Source of the DNA: JACDER01 sp963842575
GTDB taxonomy: Bacteria > Actinomycetota > Thermoleophilia > Gaiellales > Gaiellaceae
Assembly: GCA_963842575.1 (NCBI GenBank)
Contig: CAWJGS010000004.1
Location: 1 to 64,000, forward strand
DNA length: 64,000 nucleotides
Direction of reading: 5' to 3'
The notes under the pieces are model-generated. The model saw nothing but the letters and a program-made list of their open reading frames with translations. It did no database searches and was not told the origin of the DNA. The translations under genes and the position numbers were made by a program. This document shows positions 1 to 8,928 of this stretch, in pieces. Every line of letters starts with the position of its first letter. The stretch's first letter is position 1.

Positions 1-664
1 GGTCGCCCTCGCGGTCGAACGGCGGCTCCCCTGTCAGCGTCTCGTACAGCATGCAAGCGAGCGAGTAGACGTCCGCCCGCGCGTCGACGGCTCCGCCCTC
101 GATCTGCTCGGGAGCGATGTACGCGATGGTGCCCACGAAGGCGCGCTCGCCCGTCAGGCTGGAGACCGAGGACGCGACCTTCGCGAGCCCGAAATCGCAC
201 ACGTAAGCGTGATCCTCCTCCCCGGCTCCGATGAGGATGTTCGCCGGCTTGACGTCGCGGTGGACGAGCCCGAGACCGTGCGCGGCATCGAGCGCGGAGG
301 CGACCTGTCCGAGCAGGCGCAGCGCCCGCTCGTCGTCGACCCGCTCGGTCGAGTCGAGCAGCGCACGGAGGTCATAGCCCTCCACGTACTTCATTGCGAG
401 GTACAGGGCGCCGTCGACCTCGCCGGCGGCGTAGATCGGGACGATATTGGGGTGCTCGAGGCTCGCGGCGAGCTGCGACTCGAGGAGAAACCGGCGGCGG
501 AAGCGATCGTCGTTCGAGAGCTCGGGCGCGAGCACCTTCAGTGCCACCTTGCGGCGCAGATGGACGTCCTCCGTGAGGTAGACCGCGCCCATCGCGCCGC
601 GACCGATGAGCCGTTCGACGCGGAAGCCTGCCACAGTCGCGCCGAGGGAGACCTCGGAGCTCAT
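1..664 (-). CDS. Ser/Thr protein kinase, Hanks type (N-terminal part, cut by window edge)
   Basis: Cytoplasmic protein kinase domain that phosphorylates Ser/Thr residues. Reading from an ATG at 664 toward base 1 gives about 221 residues with the Hanks subdomains in order: a glycine-rich loop (GRGAMG) near residue 22, a VALKVL lysine, catalytic HRDVKPAN, the DFGLA metal-binding loop, and an APEQ activation-segment motif. The frame is open to the window edge, so the C-terminus (often a transmembrane and sensor part in this family) is not visible. It is divergent from the DUF4188 gene, with a gap of about 105 bp. No clear Shine-Dalgarno precedes the ATG. The family is certain; the substrate is unknown. 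Confidence 0.93.
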   Translation of the reverse strand, partial: MSSEVSLGATVAGFRVERLIGRGAMGAVYLTEDVHLRRKVALKVLAPELSNDDRFRRRFLLESQLAASLEHPNIVPIYAAGEVDGALYLAMKYVEGYDLRALLDSTERVDDERALRLLGQVASALDAAHGLGLVHRDVKPANILIGAGEEDHAYVCDFGLAKVASSVSSLTGERAFVGTIAYIAPEQIEGGAVDARADVYSLACMLYETLTGEPPFDREGD

Positions 665-689
665 GCGCGAGGTCTAACAGTTTTCGTGC

Positions 690-699
690 GTGACGTCAC
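690..699. promoter_or_regulatory. GTGACGTCAC palindrome in divergent intergenic gap
   Basis: A perfect 10-bp palindrome sits between the divergent kinase gene and the DUF4188 gene, about 25 bp upstream of the kinase ATG. It could be an operator half-site pair, but such short palindromes also occur by chance in GC-rich DNA. No protein can be assigned to it. Confidence 0.25.
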
Positions 700-769
700 A
701 TCCACCTGACGGCGGTGAGGGGCGATCGCTTCCCACGCCAGGATGGATCTTTGAGAGGATCGCCTTCTC

Positions 770-1255
770 GTGAGCAAGCCCGAGCGCTACACGGTCGACC
801 TTGCCGAGCACCCGGACCTCGTCGTCATCTACCTCGGCATGCGGGTCGAGGAGCCGCGCGGCCACCAGACGCTCGAGGCGCTCGGCCCGCAGATCCAGGC
901 GGCGGTCGAGGAGGAACCGGACGGGCTGTTGCTCCACGAGCAGCTCATCTACTCGGAGGAGCCGCTGCACGTGGGGATGCGGCAGTACTGGCGCGATTTC
1001 GACTCGCTCGAGGCATGGTCGCTCACGCTCCCACACAAGGAATGGTGGACGGACTACCTCCGCGACCGCGGCGGGACGTCCTTCTGGCACGAGACGTACT
1101 TCCGCACCGGGGGCTTCGAGTCGATGTACGTGGACGTGAACGACCCGCCGGTGGGGATGGGCCTGTTCGCGCCGCGGGCGCCGGCGACCGGGCCCATGTT
1201 CTCGGCGCGCCAGCGGCGCGATGCCGAGCCCGCGGCCCAGCCGCCGGCGAAGTGA
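770..1255 (+). CDS. DUF4188 / af470-like monooxygenase family protein
   Basis: A 161-residue protein of the DUF4188 family (monooxygenase af470-like), predicted to fold as a dimeric alpha-beta barrel like antibiotic-biosynthesis monooxygenases. The match rests on an N-terminal strand VVIYLGMRV, a central QYWRDFDSLEAWS block, a WHETYF motif near residue 107 and a GFESMYV strand, all in the family order. The start is the GTG at 770. The last four bases (GTGA) also carry the start of the next gene, a carboxyl methyltransferase, so the two are translationally coupled and may act in one small-molecule pathway (inference). Substrate unknown. The C-terminal 20 residues are low complexity and Ala/Pro-rich. 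Confidence 0.75.
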   Translation: MSKPERYTVDLAEHPDLVVIYLGMRVEEPRGHQTLEALGPQIQAAVEEEPDGLLLHEQLIYSEEPLHVGMRQYWRDFDSLEAWSLTLPHKEWWTDYLRDRGGTSFWHETYFRTGGFESMYVDVNDPPVGMGLFAPRAPATGPMFSARQRRDAEPAAQPPAK

Positions 1256-2352
1256 GCACCGCCGAGCCGCGAGGAGCTTCCACCGCGGGAATGGGGGCGG
1301 GCGGCTACTACGACGCGCACTCGGAGTACCAGCGGCGCGTCATCGAAGCCGGTGACGAGCTGATCCGGTCGATGATGGAGAAGGTCGAGCTCGACTCGGT
1401 CGAGACTTTCACGATCGCGGACTACGGCGCCGGGACCGGCGCCACCTCGGTGCACGCGGTAAAGGGTGCAATCGGCGTGCTCAGGAAGCGGAACCGCGAC
1501 CTCCCGGTCCTGGCCGTCCACAACGACGTCCCGACCAGCGACTTCTCACAGCTCTTCCGCAACGTCGCCGGCCCGGACGGGTACGTCGGCCTCGAAGGCG
1601 GCCCGGTATATCCGGCGGCGGCCGCGGGGTCGTTCTTCGGCCAGGTGCTGCCGTCGGGATCCGTCCACGCCGGCATGTGCTCGAACGCGGTGCACTGGCT
1701 GCGCGAGCAACCGCGCGCGCGGGTCCCAGACGGCATGTACTTCTCCGACGCGACAGGTCGCGCGCGCGAAGAGCTCGCCGGGCAGGCCGCCCGCGACTGG
1801 GAGGCGTTCCTTACCGCCCGCGCAGCCGAGCTCGCGGAAGGCGGGCTCGTGCTCGTCCAGGGAATCGGCAGCACGGTCTCGGAGAGCGGCGAGGCGGAGG
1901 TCTCCGCTGCGCGCCTCCTCCGGGTCATGTGGAAGGTGGCCGTCGGGCTCGCCGAGGACGGGCTGCTGAAGCGCGAGACCCTCGATGGCTACGTGCTCTC
2001 GGTCTACTGCCGGACGGTCGAGGAGTCGACGGCGCCCGTTGAGGACGGCGGGCCGCTCGTGGGCGTCCTCGACCTGGTGAGCTCCGGCGTCGTCGAGGTG
2101 GCCAACCCGTACTGGGAGACCTTCGAGCGAGAGCGAGACCCGGGAGCCTATGCGGAGGCGTACGTCGACTTCGTTCGCGCCTGGTCGGAGTCGACGATGC
2201 TGGAGCATCTGTTCGAGCCGGGCGCGATCGGGGTCGATCCGCAAGCTCTTTCGAACATGTTCTTCGATCGGTTGCGCGACGCAACGGCCGCCGATCCGGA
2301 TGCCGGCCGCTACCGCGCCTGGATCGTCCGGGTGCTCTTCCGGCGCCTCTGA
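1252..2352 (+). CDS. SABATH-type SAM-dependent carboxyl methyltransferase
   Basis: A 366-residue member of the SAM-dependent carboxyl methyltransferase family (SABATH, Pfam Methyltransf_7), best known from plants, where it methylates salicylate, jasmonate and related acids. Visible motifs: an N-terminal YYDAHSEYQ block, the SAM-binding ADYGAGTGATS loop near residue 60, HNDVPTSDF near residue 95, and the GSFFGQVLPSGSVH / NAVHWL region that forms the substrate pocket in plant enzymes. Length matches the family (350-390). The start is taken as the GTG at 1252, inside the GTGA overlap with the DUF4188 stop; the frame stays open further upstream but overlaps the previous gene entirely. The carboxylate substrate cannot be deduced. 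Confidence 0.85.
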   Translation: MSTAEPRGASTAGMGAGGYYDAHSEYQRRVIEAGDELIRSMMEKVELDSVETFTIADYGAGTGATSVHAVKGAIGVLRKRNRDLPVLAVHNDVPTSDFSQLFRNVAGPDGYVGLEGGPVYPAAAAGSFFGQVLPSGSVHAGMCSNAVHWLREQPRARVPDGMYFSDATGRAREELAGQAARDWEAFLTARAAELAEGGLVLVQGIGSTVSESGEAEVSAARLLRVMWKVAVGLAEDGLLKRETLDGYVLSVYCRTVEESTAPVEDGGPLVGVLDLVSSGVVEVANPYWETFERERDPGAYAEAYVDFVRAWSESTMLEHLFEPGAIGVDPQALSNMFFDRLRDATAADPDAGRYRAWIVRVLFRRL

Positions 2353-2389
2353 TGCGGTTACGCCGGCTGAGTCGGCGGCCGCACAGGCG

Positions 2390-4855
2390 CTAAACCGTTG
2401 CCGGCTCGGCCGCCGCGGCCTTGTCGAACCGAAGCTCGCCGTCTTCCACCGTCACCAGGACGGTGTCGCCCTCCGAGAAGTCGCCCTCCAGCAGCCGAAG
2501 CGCGAGCGGGTTCTCGATCATCCGCTGGAGCGCTCGCTTGAGCGGACGCGCACCGTAGGTCGGATCCCATCCGGCCTCCGCGACGGCCTCCTTCGCCTCC
2601 TCGGTCAGCTCGAGCGAGATGCCCCGCTCGGCCAGCCGCTGCCGTAGCCGCGTGAGCTGCAGCTCGACGATCTCGCCCAGCTGCTCGCGCGAGAGGGCGT
2701 GGAACTCGACGATCTCGTCGATCCGGTTCAGGAACTCGGGGCGGAAGACCTCCGTCAACGCCTCCGCGGAGCGGATGTTCGAGGTCATGATCAACACCGT
2801 GTTGCGGAAGTCGACCGTGCGACCCTGGCCGTCGGTCAGGCGCCCGTCGTCGAGGATCTGCAGCAGGATGTTGAAGACGTCCGGGTGGGCCTTCTCGATC
2901 TCGTCCAGCAGGACGACCGAGTACGGCCGCCGGCGAACCGCCTCGGTCAGCTGGCCGCCCTCCTCGTAGCCGATGTAGCCGGGCGGCGCGCCGACCAGAC
3001 GCGAGACGGTGTGCTTCTCCATGTACTCGGACATGTCGATCCGCACCATCGCCCGCTCGTCGTCGAACATGAACTCCGCCAGCGCGCGCGCCAGCTCGGT
3101 CTTCCCCACGCCGGTCGGGCCGAGAAAGACGAACGAGCCGATGGGCCGGTTCGGATCCTGCAGCCCCGAGCGCGCGCGGCGCAGCGCGTTCGCGACCGCC
3201 GAGACCGCCTCGTCCTGGCCGACGACGCGCTCGTGCAGCCGCTCCTCCATGTGGATGAGCTTCTCGGTCTCGCCCTCGAGCAGCCGGGAGACGGGAATGC
3301 CCGTCCAGCGTCCGACCACCTCGGCGACATCGTCCTCGTCGACCTCTTCCTTGACCATCGGAGACTCGACGACCTCACGAGACTCGAGCTCCTCCTCGAG
3401 CGCCGGGAGATCGCCGTAGCGGATCTCGGCCACACGCTGGAGGTTGCCCTCGCGCTCGGCACGTTCGGCCTCCATCTTCAACTCCTCGATCCGGCGCGTG
3501 ATCTCCTTGATCCGCTCGAGCGCGCCCTTCTCCTGCTCCCAGCGCGCGGCGAGGCCGTTCCGCCGTTCCTTCGCCTCGGCCAGCTCGCGCTCCAGCGGCT
3601 CGCGCACCTCCTTGGACTCCTTGGCCATCGCCGCAAGCTCGATCTCGAGCTGGCGCACGCGCCGCTCGGCCTCGTCCAGCTCGAGCGGAGCCGAGTCGAT
3701 CTGCATGCGCAGCCGCGAAGCGGACTCGTCGATCAGGTCGATTGCCTTGTCCGGCAGCTGGCGGTCGGAGATGTAGCGATCCGACAACACGGCCGCCGCG
3801 ACCAGCGCCGCGTCGCGGATGCGGACGCCGTGGTGCGCCTCGTAGCGCTCCTTCAAGCCTCGGAGGATGGCGATGGTGTCGGCGACGGAAGGCTCGCCCA
3901 CGAAGACCGGCTGGAAGCGGCGTTCGAGCGCCGCGTCCTTTTCGATGTGCTTGCGGTATTCGTCGAGCGTCGTCGCCCCGATGGCGCGCAGCTCGCCGCG
4001 GGCGAGCATCGGCTTCAGCATGTTGGCCGCGTCGACCGCGCCCTCGGCCGCGCCGGCGCCGACGATCGTGTGCAGCTCGTCGATGAAGAGGACGATTTCG
4101 CCCTCCGCCGCCTTGATCTCGTTGAGGACGGCCTTCAGACGCTCCTCGAACTCGCCGCGGTACTTCGAGCCGGCGAGGAGCGCGCCGATGTCGAGCGCCC
4201 ACACGCGCTTGCCCTTGAGGCCCTCGGGGACATCACCCGCGACGATCCGCTGCGCCAGCCCCTCCGCGATCGCCGTCTTCCCCACGCCGGGCTCGCCGAT
4301 CAGCACGGGGTTGTTCTTCGTGCGGCGCGAGAGAACCTGGATGACGCGGCGGATTTCCTCGTCGCGGCCGATGACGGGGTCGAGCTTGCCCTCCTCGGCG
4401 AGCGCGGTCAGGTCGCGGCCGAACTTCTCGAGCGCCTGGTACGTCTCCTCGGGATCCTGCGAGGTGACGCGCTGGCCGCCGCGGACGTTCTCGATCCGCT
4501 CCAGCAGCTCGTCGCGCGGGACGACGTCCAGCGCGAGCAGCAGGTGCTCGGTCGAGACGTACTCGTCGTCGAGCTTGCGCGCCTCCTCGAAGGCTTCGTC
4601 CAGGACTTCGCTGAACGCGCGCGAGACCTGAGGCTGCTGCTGGCCGCCCTGGATCGAGGGCTTGCCGCGCAGCGTGGTCTCGGCTTCGGCGCGGAGCGCC
4701 GCGGCGTCGGGGACGAGCTGCTGCGGCAGCTCCTGGTCGAGGAGCGCGAGGAGCAGGTGCTCGGGATAGATCTCGGGGTTGCCCATGCGGCGGGCAAGCT
4801 CCTGCGCGGCGCCGACCGCCTCCTGGGACTTGAGGGTCAGTTTGTTGAAATCCAT
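2390..4855 (-). CDS. clpB: ATP-dependent chaperone ClpB (disaggregase)
   Basis: Hexameric Hsp100 disaggregase that threads aggregated proteins through its pore together with the DnaK system. The 821-residue protein has the full order: Clp N-domain repeats (1-140), first AAA+ domain with Walker A GEPGVGKT near 187-194 and Walker B VLFIDELHT, the coiled-coil M-domain (about 390-510), second AAA+ domain with GPTGVGKT near 579-586 and LLDEIEKAHPD, and the C-terminal D2-small domain. It is some 35 residues shorter than typical ClpB, partly because the N-domain and the loop before FRPEFLNRID are shorter. It starts at ATG 4855. The spacer toward hspR carries two tandem hairpin repeats and is the likely control region. 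Confidence 0.98.
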   Translation of the reverse strand: MDFNKLTLKSQEAVGAAQELARRMGNPEIYPEHLLLALLDQELPQQLVPDAAALRAEAETTLRGKPSIQGGQQQPQVSRAFSEVLDEAFEEARKLDDEYVSTEHLLLALDVVPRDELLERIENVRGGQRVTSQDPEETYQALEKFGRDLTALAEEGKLDPVIGRDEEIRRVIQVLSRRTKNNPVLIGEPGVGKTAIAEGLAQRIVAGDVPEGLKGKRVWALDIGALLAGSKYRGEFEERLKAVLNEIKAAEGEIVLFIDELHTIVGAGAAEGAVDAANMLKPMLARGELRAIGATTLDEYRKHIEKDAALERRFQPVFVGEPSVADTIAILRGLKERYEAHHGVRIRDAALVAAAVLSDRYISDRQLPDKAIDLIDESASRLRMQIDSAPLELDEAERRVRQLEIELAAMAKESKEVREPLERELAEAKERRNGLAARWEQEKGALERIKEITRRIEELKMEAERAEREGNLQRVAEIRYGDLPALEEELESREVVESPMVKEEVDEDDVAEVVGRWTGIPVSRLLEGETEKLIHMEERLHERVVGQDEAVSAVANALRRARSGLQDPNRPIGSFVFLGPTGVGKTELARALAEFMFDDERAMVRIDMSEYMEKHTVSRLVGAPPGYIGYEEGGQLTEAVRRRPYSVVLLDEIEKAHPDVFNILLQILDDGRLTDGQGRTVDFRNTVLIMTSNIRSAEALTEVFRPEFLNRIDEIVEFHALSREQLGEIVELQLTRLRQRLAERGISLELTEEAKEAVAEAGWDPTYGARPLKRALQRMIENPLALRLLEGDFSEGDTVLVTVEDGELRFDKAAAAEPATV

Positions 4856-4891
4856 CAGGCGGTCCCCGGCGGAACGCTGTCAACGCTCTCG

Positions 4892-4950
4892 ACGCCCCAC
4901 TCAGGGTGGGCCGCTGTCGACACCTTCTCAACGCCCCACCCAGGGTGGGG
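4892..4950. repeat. Two tandem hairpin-forming repeats upstream of clpB
   Basis: Two copies of a block of about 38 bp lie 40-95 bp upstream of the clpB start, each carrying ACGCCCCACYCAGGGTGGG (4892-4911 and 4931-4950). The second contains a perfect 17-bp palindrome CCCCACCCAGGGTGGGG at 4934-4950; the first is imperfect. They could be operators for the adjacent HspR or a transcription terminator for the hspR operon. No T-run follows. The canonical HspR site (CTTGAGT-N7-ACTCAAG) was looked for in this gap and is not present. Confidence 0.5.
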
Positions 4951-5044
4951 AGTCGTCCGCCCGCCACCCACGGCGAGCGTAACCGCGAAACAGTCACACA
5001 GCTGCGCCGGGAAAGCGCCAAGACTGGAAAAACCGGAAGCCGCG

Positions 5045-5416
5045 TCATCGCTGCGCCCTTCGGGCCGGCGGCTCGGCGGGTCGCCAGACGACGAGATCGC
5101 GCCGATACTGGCGGTGCACCTCGGCGATCTCTGCACGCATCTGGCGCTCGATCCGCTCCATCCGCGCTTGTGTGCGCTGAAGCTGGTCCTCCATGCGCAG
5201 CACCACCTCGACTCCCGCGAGGTTCAATCCCAGCTCCGTCGTCAGCCGCTGGATGGTGCGCAGCCGCTCGAGATCCGCGTCCGAGTAGAGCCGCGTGTTG
5301 CCGGCCGTCCGCTTCGGACGTACCAGACCCTTCTGCTCGTAGATGCGGAGCGTCTGGGGGTGCATGCCGACCAGATCGGCGGCCACGCTGATCATGTAGC
5401 GCGGGGAGTCGTCCAT
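5045..5416 (-). CDS. hspR: HspR, MerR-family heat-shock repressor
   Basis: Repressor of the dnaK operon and clpB in actinobacteria, acting with DnaK as co-repressor. The 123-residue protein starts MDDSPRYMIS and carries the MerR helix-turn-helix with HPQTLRIYEQKGLV at residues 19-32, followed by an NTRLYSDADLERL wing and a long helix to the C-terminus; this is typical of HspR rather than metal-sensing MerR proteins, which have C-terminal cysteines absent here. Its ATG at 5416 overlaps the dnaJ stop by one base (TGATG), so it is the last gene of dnaK-grpE-dnaJ-hspR. The Arg/Ala-rich tail may be involved in DnaK contact (inference). Confidence 0.93.
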   Translation of the reverse strand: MDDSPRYMISVAADLVGMHPQTLRIYEQKGLVRPKRTAGNTRLYSDADLERLRTIQRLTTELGLNLAGVEVVLRMEDQLQRTQARMERIERQMRAEIAEVHRQYRRDLVVWRPAEPPARRAQR

Positions 5417-5960
5417 CACACTCCCGTCCTCTGCAGCTCCTCGACGAGCTCGCGCTGCTTCTTCGTGAGCTTCTTCGGCACGGTCAGGCGCACGCGCGCG
5501 AGCAGGTCGCCCTTCCCGCCGCCCTTCAGCTTCGGCGCCCCGTGCCCCTTCAGCTTCAACAGCTTGCCGGTCTCCGTCCCTGCCGGGATCTTCACCGAGA
5601 GCCGCTCGCCGTACGGCGTCGGCACGTCGACCTTCGCGCCGAGCGCCGCGTCGGCAATCGAGACGGGGACGTCCACGACCAGGTCGGCCTGGCCGCGCCG
5701 TTCGTACCGGTCGGACGACGACACGCGCGTGACCACGAACAGGTCGCCCGCCGGACCGCCGCTCAGGCCGGGCTCGCCCTTCCCCTTGAGCCGGATGCGG
5801 GTGCCGTCCTTGACGCCGGCCGGGATCTTCACCGAGTAGCGCTTCGTGCGCCGCTCGCGGCCGGTGCCGTGGCAGCGGGGGCACGGATTCTCGATGACCG
5901 TCCCGTTCCCGCGGCAGCGCGGGCACGGCTCCGACAACGAGAAGAGCCCCTGGCTCTCGA

Positions 5961-6474
<514 letters not shown>

Positions 6475-6491
<17 letters not shown>

Positions 6492-6969
6492 CCGAAATCA
6501 CCACCCGGGCCGGGCGCACGACGTGGTCGCCGAGCTTGTAGCCCTTCTGGACGACGTCGATGACCGAGCCCTCTTCCTGGTCGGACGGCTGGGCGAGCAG
6601 CGCCTCGTGCACGTGCGGGTCGAAGCGGCCGTTCGTCTCGATCTCGGCGAGCCCCTCACGGCGCAGCAGGTCGGCGAGGTTGCGGTGGACGAGAGTCACG
6701 CCCTCCTCGAGCTTCGCCTCTTCGTGCTGCGACGCGGCCTCGAGCGCACGCTCGAGGTCGTCGAGGACCGGCAGGAGCTCCTTGACCAGCCGCTCGTTGG
6801 AGCGCGCGACCAGGCTCCCCTGATCGCGCGCCACCCGCTTGCGGTAGTTGTCGAACTCGGCGGCGAGCCGCTTCAGGTCGTCGAGATGCGCGTCGCGCTC
6901 CTGCTCGACCTCGGCGAATCGCTGTGCCAGCTGCTCGAGCGTCACGAAGTCTTGGCCTCTTCGCGTCAC
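6475..6969 (-). CDS. grpE: GrpE nucleotide-exchange factor
   Basis: Exchanges ADP for ATP on DnaK. The 164-residue protein has the long N-terminal coiled-coil helix with the DNYRKRVARD motif (about residues 40-49) and the C-terminal beta domain with LAEIETNGRFDPHVHEAL and a closing VVQKGYKLGDHVVRPARV signature. The GTG start at 6969 lies in the sequence GTGA, which looks like a classic overlap with a TGA stop for dnaK, although in the present sequence dnaK does not read that TGA in frame. The usual acidic, unstructured N-terminus is nearly absent. Confidence 0.95.
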
Positions 6970-8863
6970 CCTCGTCGACGACCTCGTAGTCGGCGTCCTC
7001 CACGACTTCGTCGTCCGACGTGGACGTGCCGTTGCCGCCCTGTGCGCTCTGCGCCTGCTGGGCGCTCGCCTGCGCGTAGACGGCCTCGGCCAGCTTCTGC
7101 GAGGCCTCCTGCAGCGCCTCGGTCTTCTGACGGATCTCGTTCACGTCCTGCGACTCGAGCACGCCGCGGAGCTCCATGATGCGACCTTCGATCGTCGAGG
7201 CCTCGGCCTCGTCGAGCTTCTCGCGGTGCTCCTTGAGCGACTTCTCGGTCTGGTACGCGAGGTTCTCCGCCAGGTTCCGGGCGTCGGCGAGCTCGCGCAG
7301 CTTGTGCGCCTCCTCGGCGTGCGCCTCGGCGTCGCGGATCATCTTCTCGACCTCGTCGCCCTTCAGGCCCGAGCCGCCCTCGATCTTGATCTGCTGCTCG
7401 TTGCCCGTGCCGAGATCCTTGGCCGACACGTTGATGATCCCGTTGGCGTCGATGTCGAACGTGACCTCGACCTGCGGCATGCCGCGCGGTGCCGGCGGGA
7501 TGCCGACGAGCTGGAACTTGCCCAGCGTCTTGTTGAAGGCGGCCATCTCCGTCTCGCCCTGGAGGACGTGCACCTCGACGGAGGGCTGGTTGTCCTCGGC
7601 GGTCGAGAAGACCTCCGACTTCTTGGTGGGGATGGTCGTGTTCCGCTCGATCAGCTTCGTGAACACGCCGCCCTTCGTCTCGATGCCGAGCGAAAGCGGA
7701 GTGACGTCGAGCAGGAGCACGTCCTTGACCTCGCCCTTGAGGACGCCGCCCTGGATGGCCGCGCCGACGGCGACGACCTCGTCCGGGTTCACGCCCTTGT
7801 TGGGCTCCTTGCCGGTCAGCTCCTTGACCTTGTCCACGACCGCGGGCATGCGCGTCATGCCGCCGACGAGGACGACGTGGTCGATCTTGCTCGCGTCTAG
7901 ACCGGCGTCGGCCAGCACCTGCTTGGTCGGGCCGACCGTGCGCTCGAGCAGGTCGTGCGTGAGCTCGTTCAGCTTCGCGCGAGTGAGCTGGAGGTCGAGA
8001 TGCTTCGGGCCCTCCTGCGTCGCGGTGACGAAGGGCAGGTTGATCTGCGTCGTCATCGTGGACGACAGCTCGATCTTCGCCTTCTCGGCCGCCTCGTACA
8101 GGCGCTGGAGCGCCATCCGGTCGGCAGCGAGGTCGATGCCCTGGTCCTTCTTGAACTCCGAGACCATCCAGTCGACGATCGCCTTGTCGAAGTTGTCGCC
8201 GCCTAGGTGGTTGTCCCCGTTCGTCGCCTTGACCTCGAACACGCCCTCGGCGAGCTCCAGGATCGAGACGTCGAAGGTGCCGCCGCCGAGGTCGAAGACG
8301 AGGACGGTCTGCTCCTCCTCCTTATCGAGCCCGTAGGCAAGGGCGGCCGCGGTCGGCTCGTTGATGATGCGCAGGACGTTGAGCCCGGCGATCTTGCCGG
8401 CGTCCTTGGTCGCCTCGCGCTGCGCGTTGTTGAAGTAGGCCGGGACGGTGACGACCGCCTCGGTGACCGGCTCGCCGAGGTACGCCTCCGCGTCGGCCTT
8501 CAGCTTCTGGAGGATCATCGCGGAGATCTCCGGCGGCGCGTAGTCCTTGTCGCCAACCTTCACGCGAACGTCGTCGTTCGGGCCCTTGACGACCTCGTAC
8601 GGGACGATCTTCATCTCCTCGTCGACCTCGTCGAACTTGCGCCCCATGAAGCGCTTGATCGAGAAGATCGTGTTCTCGGGATTGGTGACCTGCTGGCGCT
8701 TGGCCGGCGCGCCGACGAGCCGCTGCCCGTCCTTCGTGAACGCCACGACGGACGGGGTCGTGCGCCCGCCCTCGGCGTTCGGGATGACGGACGGCTCGCC
8801 GCCCTCGATCGCGGCCATCGCCGAGTTCGTCGTCCCGAGATCGATGCCTAGTACCTTTGCCAT
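6656..8863 (-). CDS. dnaK: Chaperone DnaK (Hsp70); 3' end probably shifted, true stop near 6968
   Basis: Hsp70 that folds and holds clients in an ATP cycle with DnaJ and GrpE. From ATG 8863 (Shine-Dalgarno GGAGGAGC) it shows the phosphate-1 loop GIDLGTTNS, the LVFDLGGGTFDVS phosphate-2 motif, ALAYGLDK, the VLLLDVTPLSLGIET linker and the substrate domain, then a helical lid ending in the acidic DDEVVEDADYEVVDEG typical of DnaK C-termini. That natural end falls at about 6971. Beyond it the frame stays open for about 105 Arg/Ala-rich residues that are grpE read in the wrong frame, making 735 residues against the usual 610-640. A lost base just before the GTGA at the grpE start would explain this. 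Confidence 0.97.
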   Translation of the reverse strand: MAKVLGIDLGTTNSAMAAIEGGEPSVIPNAEGGRTTPSVVAFTKDGQRLVGAPAKRQQVTNPENTIFSIKRFMGRKFDEVDEEMKIVPYEVVKGPNDDVRVKVGDKDYAPPEISAMILQKLKADAEAYLGEPVTEAVVTVPAYFNNAQREATKDAGKIAGLNVLRIINEPTAAALAYGLDKEEEQTVLVFDLGGGTFDVSILELAEGVFEVKATNGDNHLGGDNFDKAIVDWMVSEFKKDQGIDLAADRMALQRLYEAAEKAKIELSSTMTTQINLPFVTATQEGPKHLDLQLTRAKLNELTHDLLERTVGPTKQVLADAGLDASKIDHVVLVGGMTRMPAVVDKVKELTGKEPNKGVNPDEVVAVGAAIQGGVLKGEVKDVLLLDVTPLSLGIETKGGVFTKLIERNTTIPTKKSEVFSTAEDNQPSVEVHVLQGETEMAAFNKTLGKFQLVGIPPAPRGMPQVEVTFDIDANGIINVSAKDLGTGNEQQIKIEGGSGLKGDEVEKMIRDAEAHAEEAHKLRELADARNLAENLAYQTEKSLKEHREKLDEAEASTIEGRIMELRGVLESQDVNEIRQKTEALQEASQKLAEAVYAQASAQQAQSAQGGNGTSTSDDEVVEDADYEVVDEGDAKRPRLRDARAAGTAIRRGRAGARRASRRPEAARRRVRQLPQAGGARSGEPGRALQRAAGQGAPAGPRRPRACARGRVAARRGEARGGRDSRPPQPRRPAAP

Positions 8864-8897
8864 AGTGCTCCTCCGATTTGAGCTATGTGGATGTCAC

Positions 8898-8925
8898 GGA
8901 TAAAATCTAAGCCCTATGGTATCAA
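8898..8925 (-). promoter_or_regulatory. Putative sigma-A-type promoter of the dnaK operon
   Basis: Reading toward dnaK, TTGATA (8925-8920), a 16-bp spacer and TTATCC (8903-8898) resemble a -35/-10 pair, about 35 bp upstream of the ATG. Neither a CIRCE element nor a canonical HAIR element is visible around it, so how HspR would act here is unclear. Confidence 0.4.
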
Positions 8926-8928
8926 GTC

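Noticed and set aside
2699..5839. A 1046-codon open frame on the plus strand over clpB and hspR
   Set aside because: It is the antisense frame of clpB: Asp/Arg/Leu/Val-rich shadow sequence without domains, while the minus strand encodes full ClpB.
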